A stretch of DNA of 26,587 nucleotides from Cytidiella melzeri. Its lineage: Eukaryota; Basidiomycota; Agaricomycetes; Polyporales; Irpicaceae. Below, piece after piece: positions 22,796 to 26,587 of this stretch. The notes beneath the pieces are model-generated. The model was given only the letters and a program-made list of their open reading frames with translations, made no database searches and had not been told where the DNA came from. Numbering within the stretch: the stretch's first letter is position 1; each line of letters starts with the position of its first letter. The stretch is taken from assembly GCA_022592445.1 (NCBI GenBank), contig JABYQR010000498.1, forward strand, positions 1-26,587, read 5' to 3'. The position numbers and the translations under genes are program-made.

Positions 22796-25700
22796 CTAAA
22801 GGCCTTTTCTCCGGAAGGCAGGAGTTGAGTCTTTTCTGTCTTCCCACAAGGATACACGTCGTAGAGTTTCTGAAGGTAATTTCTCAAAATTCTCGTTGAT
22901 TGGTCGGAAGTTCATTGCCAAGAATAGAGATGCAGCGATTGGCCGTGGAGCTCCTGGGTGTCGTCTGTGGAAATCCTTTACAGCTTCATCGGCATGAGTG
23001 ACGTTGGTTGCTGGTTCCCAGGAATTTTCTGATTCTGGGTACCCTTTCCACTTAACATGGTATTGAAACTCCTTCTTTCGACCGAAGATCCTTGAATCAA
23101 GAATCTGTTCTACCTCGTACTCCTCTTCTTCGTCTACCACAATCGGTTCAGGTTCAGGAAATTCCCAATCAGGGACCAAACTTGCCGTCTTGGCTGGTCG
23201 CAACCTATCCACATGGAACACCGGGTGGCGCTTGTCCCGGATGGTAAGCTTAACCCGGTAGTTCAAATCCCCAATCTTTTCTAAGATCTCATAGGGACCA
23301 TCTCGTTTTGGTGCTAGTTTTGCCACCGGCTGTTCCTTTGGATGCTTCTCGCGTTCCACATAAACCTTGTCACCAACTTTAAACTGCGGGGCCTTTGTAA
23401 CTCCGTGATCGTAGAATCGTTTCATGCGTTCCGCCGTGAGCTGTAGTGCAGCTTTGGCGTCTTCTTGGGCTTCTCGGAGTGCTCGAAGGCGTTCGTCTGC
23501 TGCGGGAACGTTTGATACTGGATTCAAAGGCACCTGGAACTCCGGTAGATACCCATAGATCAGTTCGAAGGGAGCCTTCCCGGTGGACGAGTGTACGCGG
23601 CTATTAAGCGCAAACTCCGCAATTGGCAACCAGTCTACCCAGTCATCCTGTCTGAAGGAGCAGAACACTCGGAGATACTGTTCTATTTCTTGATTCATAC
23701 GTTCGGTTTTACCATCTGTCTGAGGATGGTACGCAGTGGACATAGACGACTTTACTCCGAGTGCATCGTAGATAGCACGGAGAAACTTGGACGTGAATAC
23801 CAATCCGCGGTCTGAGATCATCTGGCGAGGTACCCCATGGAGTCGAAACACATTTGCGATATAGTCCTGCACGTGTTCGGGAGTTTTCATGCTTTCTCGT
23901 GATGGATAGCAATGCACCTGCGCTGTTGTCCGATCAACTACGACTGTGATAGAATCGTATCCTTTACATGGCGGTAATTTGACAATGAAGTCCGTGGTAA
24001 CGCTTTCCCATGGAGCATTGGGCGGATCTAGTGGATTGAGTGGACCACGTGGTGGGGCGGGGTATGTCTTGGTTCTTTGACAGGTGTCACACGTGTCTAC
24101 ATAGTCATTGACAAAGCGTGTCATGCTGGGCCACCAGTAGTTCCGAGATAGTAACTCCAGTGTTTTGTACCTGCCCGGATGTCCGGCAGCAGGTAAGTCA
24201 TGGTGTCTCCAAACTAGTTCCTTTCAGATCTCGTCATCTTTAGGGACGTAAACTTTTCCCCGGAACAACAACAGTCCATTCTCCACGTTCCACTCTTCGA
24301 GTCCGCGGCTAAGAAGACGAGGTCCGAGTTTCTTGACTTTGGCAAGTGCTTCTGCCACCTCGGTCTCTCGAAGAGAACATTCACGGATACGTTTCAACAA
24401 GTCTCTGTCTGGTTGTACACTAGCTTGCCCACGTTGAGAAGCAGCAGCTCGGAAAACCTCAGGCGCTAAGACTACTTGTGACAGATTGTCTTCTTCATCT
24501 TTGACCTCTGTGTTGACCCAATCGTGACATGGAATCCGACTTTCCCATAGATTTCCCGGGTTTTGGGATGATCTCAAAGTTGAGACGTGAGAGAAATAAT
24601 GACCAACGTGCTTGACGGCGTGTCAAGTTACGAGCTGTCTTCCAGTACTCGAGGTTCTTGTGGTCAGAGAAGATAGGGAATTTCTCTGGTAGCCCTTCCA
24701 AGTAATGACGCCAGTCTTCAAGGGCTCGTACAATTGCCATGAGTTCTCGGTCGTAGATCTCATAGTTTCGTTCAGTCTCAGTCATGCCTTCAGACCGGTA
24801 GGCTACTGGATGCCACGTGCCGTCTTTGGCTTGTTGTTCCAATACCCCTCCCATTGCATACCCGGATGCATCCGTTTCCAAACGTGTGGGTCTATCAAAA
24901 CTCCACATTGCCAACACCGGCGCTTCCACAAATCGTCGGCGGAGTTCATCAAACGCCGACTGTTCTTCAGGGCCCCATTTCCAAGGAACCTTGCCCGTGA
25001 GACGGTCTAAGGGCTTACATATCTTTCCAAAGTCTTTAATGAATCTCCGGTAGAAGTTTGCAAACCCACGGAATCGGCGAATATCGGATACATTCTGCGG
25101 TACAGGCCACTCAGCCACTGCCTTTACTTTGACAGGGTCCATGCGTAACTGATTGTGACCAATGATAACGCCAAGATATTCTGTCTCTGAACGCTCAAAT
25201 TCGCATTTCTCCGGTTTAAGAAACAGATCATGTTGTCTGAGCCGTCTCAGAACTTCATGTACCACCTCGCGGTGCTCGGAGATCTCCTTGGAATAGATGA
25301 GGATATCATCTAGGTAGACGGTGACCTTGCCTTCAGCAATAAGATCAGCAAAGATGTCGTTCATCATGTTCTGGAATGTGGCCGGGGAATTGGTAAGACC
25401 AAAGAACATGACCGTGGGTTCAAACAGTCCTCGGTTGGTGACAAATGCAGCTTTGTGTTCATCGCCTTCCTTGATGCGGACATTATTGTATCCCCATCTG
25501 ACGTCCAGCTTAGTGAAGAACTTAGCCCCTCTTAGCCTATCCATGAGTTCAGAAATCAATGGTAATGGATATCTGTTCTTGATGGTGACCTCGTTCAACT
25601 TTCGATAGTCCTGAACTGGGCGTAACTTCCCATCCTTTTTCTTGACAAAGAAGAAGGGTGACACCATTGGGGACTTCGACGGTCGAATGTACCCTTTCTC

Positions 25701-26587
25701 TAGATTTTCTCGGATAAACTTATCAAGCTCTTCTTGCTCAGGGTGTGATAGCGGGTAAACCTTTGCGTGGAATCCTTTTGCTTCCGGAATCAACTCAATT
25801 GCATGGTTGTACGACTTGTGTTCTGGAAGTCGTTGAGATTCCGTTTCAGAGAAAATGTGAGCATGTCGTCGATATTGCTCAGGCACCATCTCCTCAAAGG
25901 TTTTAACCGGTTTCACCCGGTTCTCAACCTCCGCTAGTTCACTAGAATACGTATACCCTGCTAGAGTGAACAAACGTTCGCCTTCTTGTACCATGGGTGT
26001 CGGACGTGTGCGTACAATGCGTCGGGGAGTTCCTTTTCCACCGAGCTGAGTAGTGGCCTGTGCCTGTAACTTTGGCAATTCGGCCTCATTCAAACTTCCT
26101 GAACCTTCCGTGGTCTCTTCGAGGTCTTCTTCGGTTTCCTCCGTATCCACCGGCAAGTACGGAAGTTGTTCCACAACTTTCCGTAATCCCGAGGTCCTCT
26201 TCTTCCGTTTAGGCTCAGCTGTTCTCTTAGCTGCAACCTCCTTCGCTTCCTCAACCCTTTCTCTGGGTTTACATGCATCAGGACATCCATCCATCCTGAT
26301 GATACCTTCGTACCAATCAATGGTGGGGTTGTGATACCGCAACCAATCAATTCCTATGATCACGTCTTCTGGCCCAATATCAGTGACCGTGAAAATGGTC
26401 CTTTCCTTGTGGTCTCCTATCCTCATATTGAGAATGGCAACCTCATCAATAGCCCCATCTCGATTTGGGGTCCCGTCTATGTTGTACACCGGAATGGGTT
26501 GTTTCAACTTTTGGGTCCTAATACGATGCTCTCGAACAAACCGTTTATGAATGAATAGTGTCGAGGCTCCACTATCAATCATAGCTG
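22796..26587 (-). pseudogene. Ty3/gypsy chromovirus pol, partial, with two lesions
   Basis: The pol polyprotein of a chromodomain gypsy element, cut by the window edge at its protease (IDSGAS near 26580). In order: protease, reverse transcriptase with YLDD at 25305-25316 and KLDVRWGYNNVRI, RNase H (LETDASGYAMGG, YDRELMAIVRALEDWRHY, FSDHKNLEYW), integrase with an HHCC finger (HHDLPAAGHPG ... CDTCQ), the D-D-E core (TDFIVKL, SDRG, TERMNQEIE), and a chromodomain (YEVEQILDSR, YHVKWKGYPESENSWEP) near 22990-23140. Two lesions are visible. One is a frame change between RNase H and integrase at about 24495-24540. The other is TGA at 24224-24226, where the neighbouring sequence suggests an Arg codon in the integrase finger. 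Otherwise the frame is open, so the insertion looks fairly recent. The gag part would lie beyond 26587. Confidence 0.92.

Noticed and set aside
24495..24577. Programmed ribosomal frameshift in gypsy pol
   Set aside because: The shift lies between RNase H and integrase, where these elements normally read through, and there is a separate nonsense codon; mutation is simpler.

Overview
The window looks like nuclear DNA of a filamentous basidiomycete, probably an Agaricomycete. Genes are packed with introns of about 46-150 nt with GT-AG ends, protein families match fungal ones, and the right side is filled with fungal Ty3/gypsy and Ty1/copia sequences. I worked by eye; splice sites were chosen by reading frame plus family motifs, and no search was run.

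Layout. 1-1216: repeat-rich left edge with a hAT-transposase-like remnant, a 180-bp tandem array and a short MITE-like element. 1503-2230: a two-exon gene for a cysteine-free small secreted protein. 2231-3858: nothing I can support. 3859-4500 (minus): a SET-domain methyltransferase relic broken by frameshifts and a stop. 5050-9176 (plus): a nine-exon MYST histone acetyltransferase with a double PHD finger, of the MOZ/KAT6 type. 9975-10951 (minus): a GFA/CENP-V-type zinc protein, divergent from 11257-12755 (plus), a DUF1295/steroid-reductase-like membrane protein; they share a 305-bp promoter with a CRE palindrome and an E-box. 13013-14304 (plus): a thioredoxin-fold protein with a WCRPC active site. 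14738-18490 (minus): a 20-exon cytosolic-type phospholipase A2 with a predicted mitochondrial presequence and membrane anchor.

18491-26587 is transposon territory: fragments of short repeats, a 198-bp inverted-repeat element, two SINE-like copies, a tandem pair in which one copy carries an intron-like segment that the other precisely lacks, then a copia 3' end (RNase H remnant plus LTR) interrupted by a chromodomain gypsy element that runs off the window.

The genes do not form a pathway. The points most worth following are the spliced-versus-unspliced tandem pair at 20217-20403, the two neighbouring genes that each place a catalytic residue in a 10-nt microexon, and the loss of one zinc ligand in each finger of the double PHD module next to an intact acetyltransferase domain.
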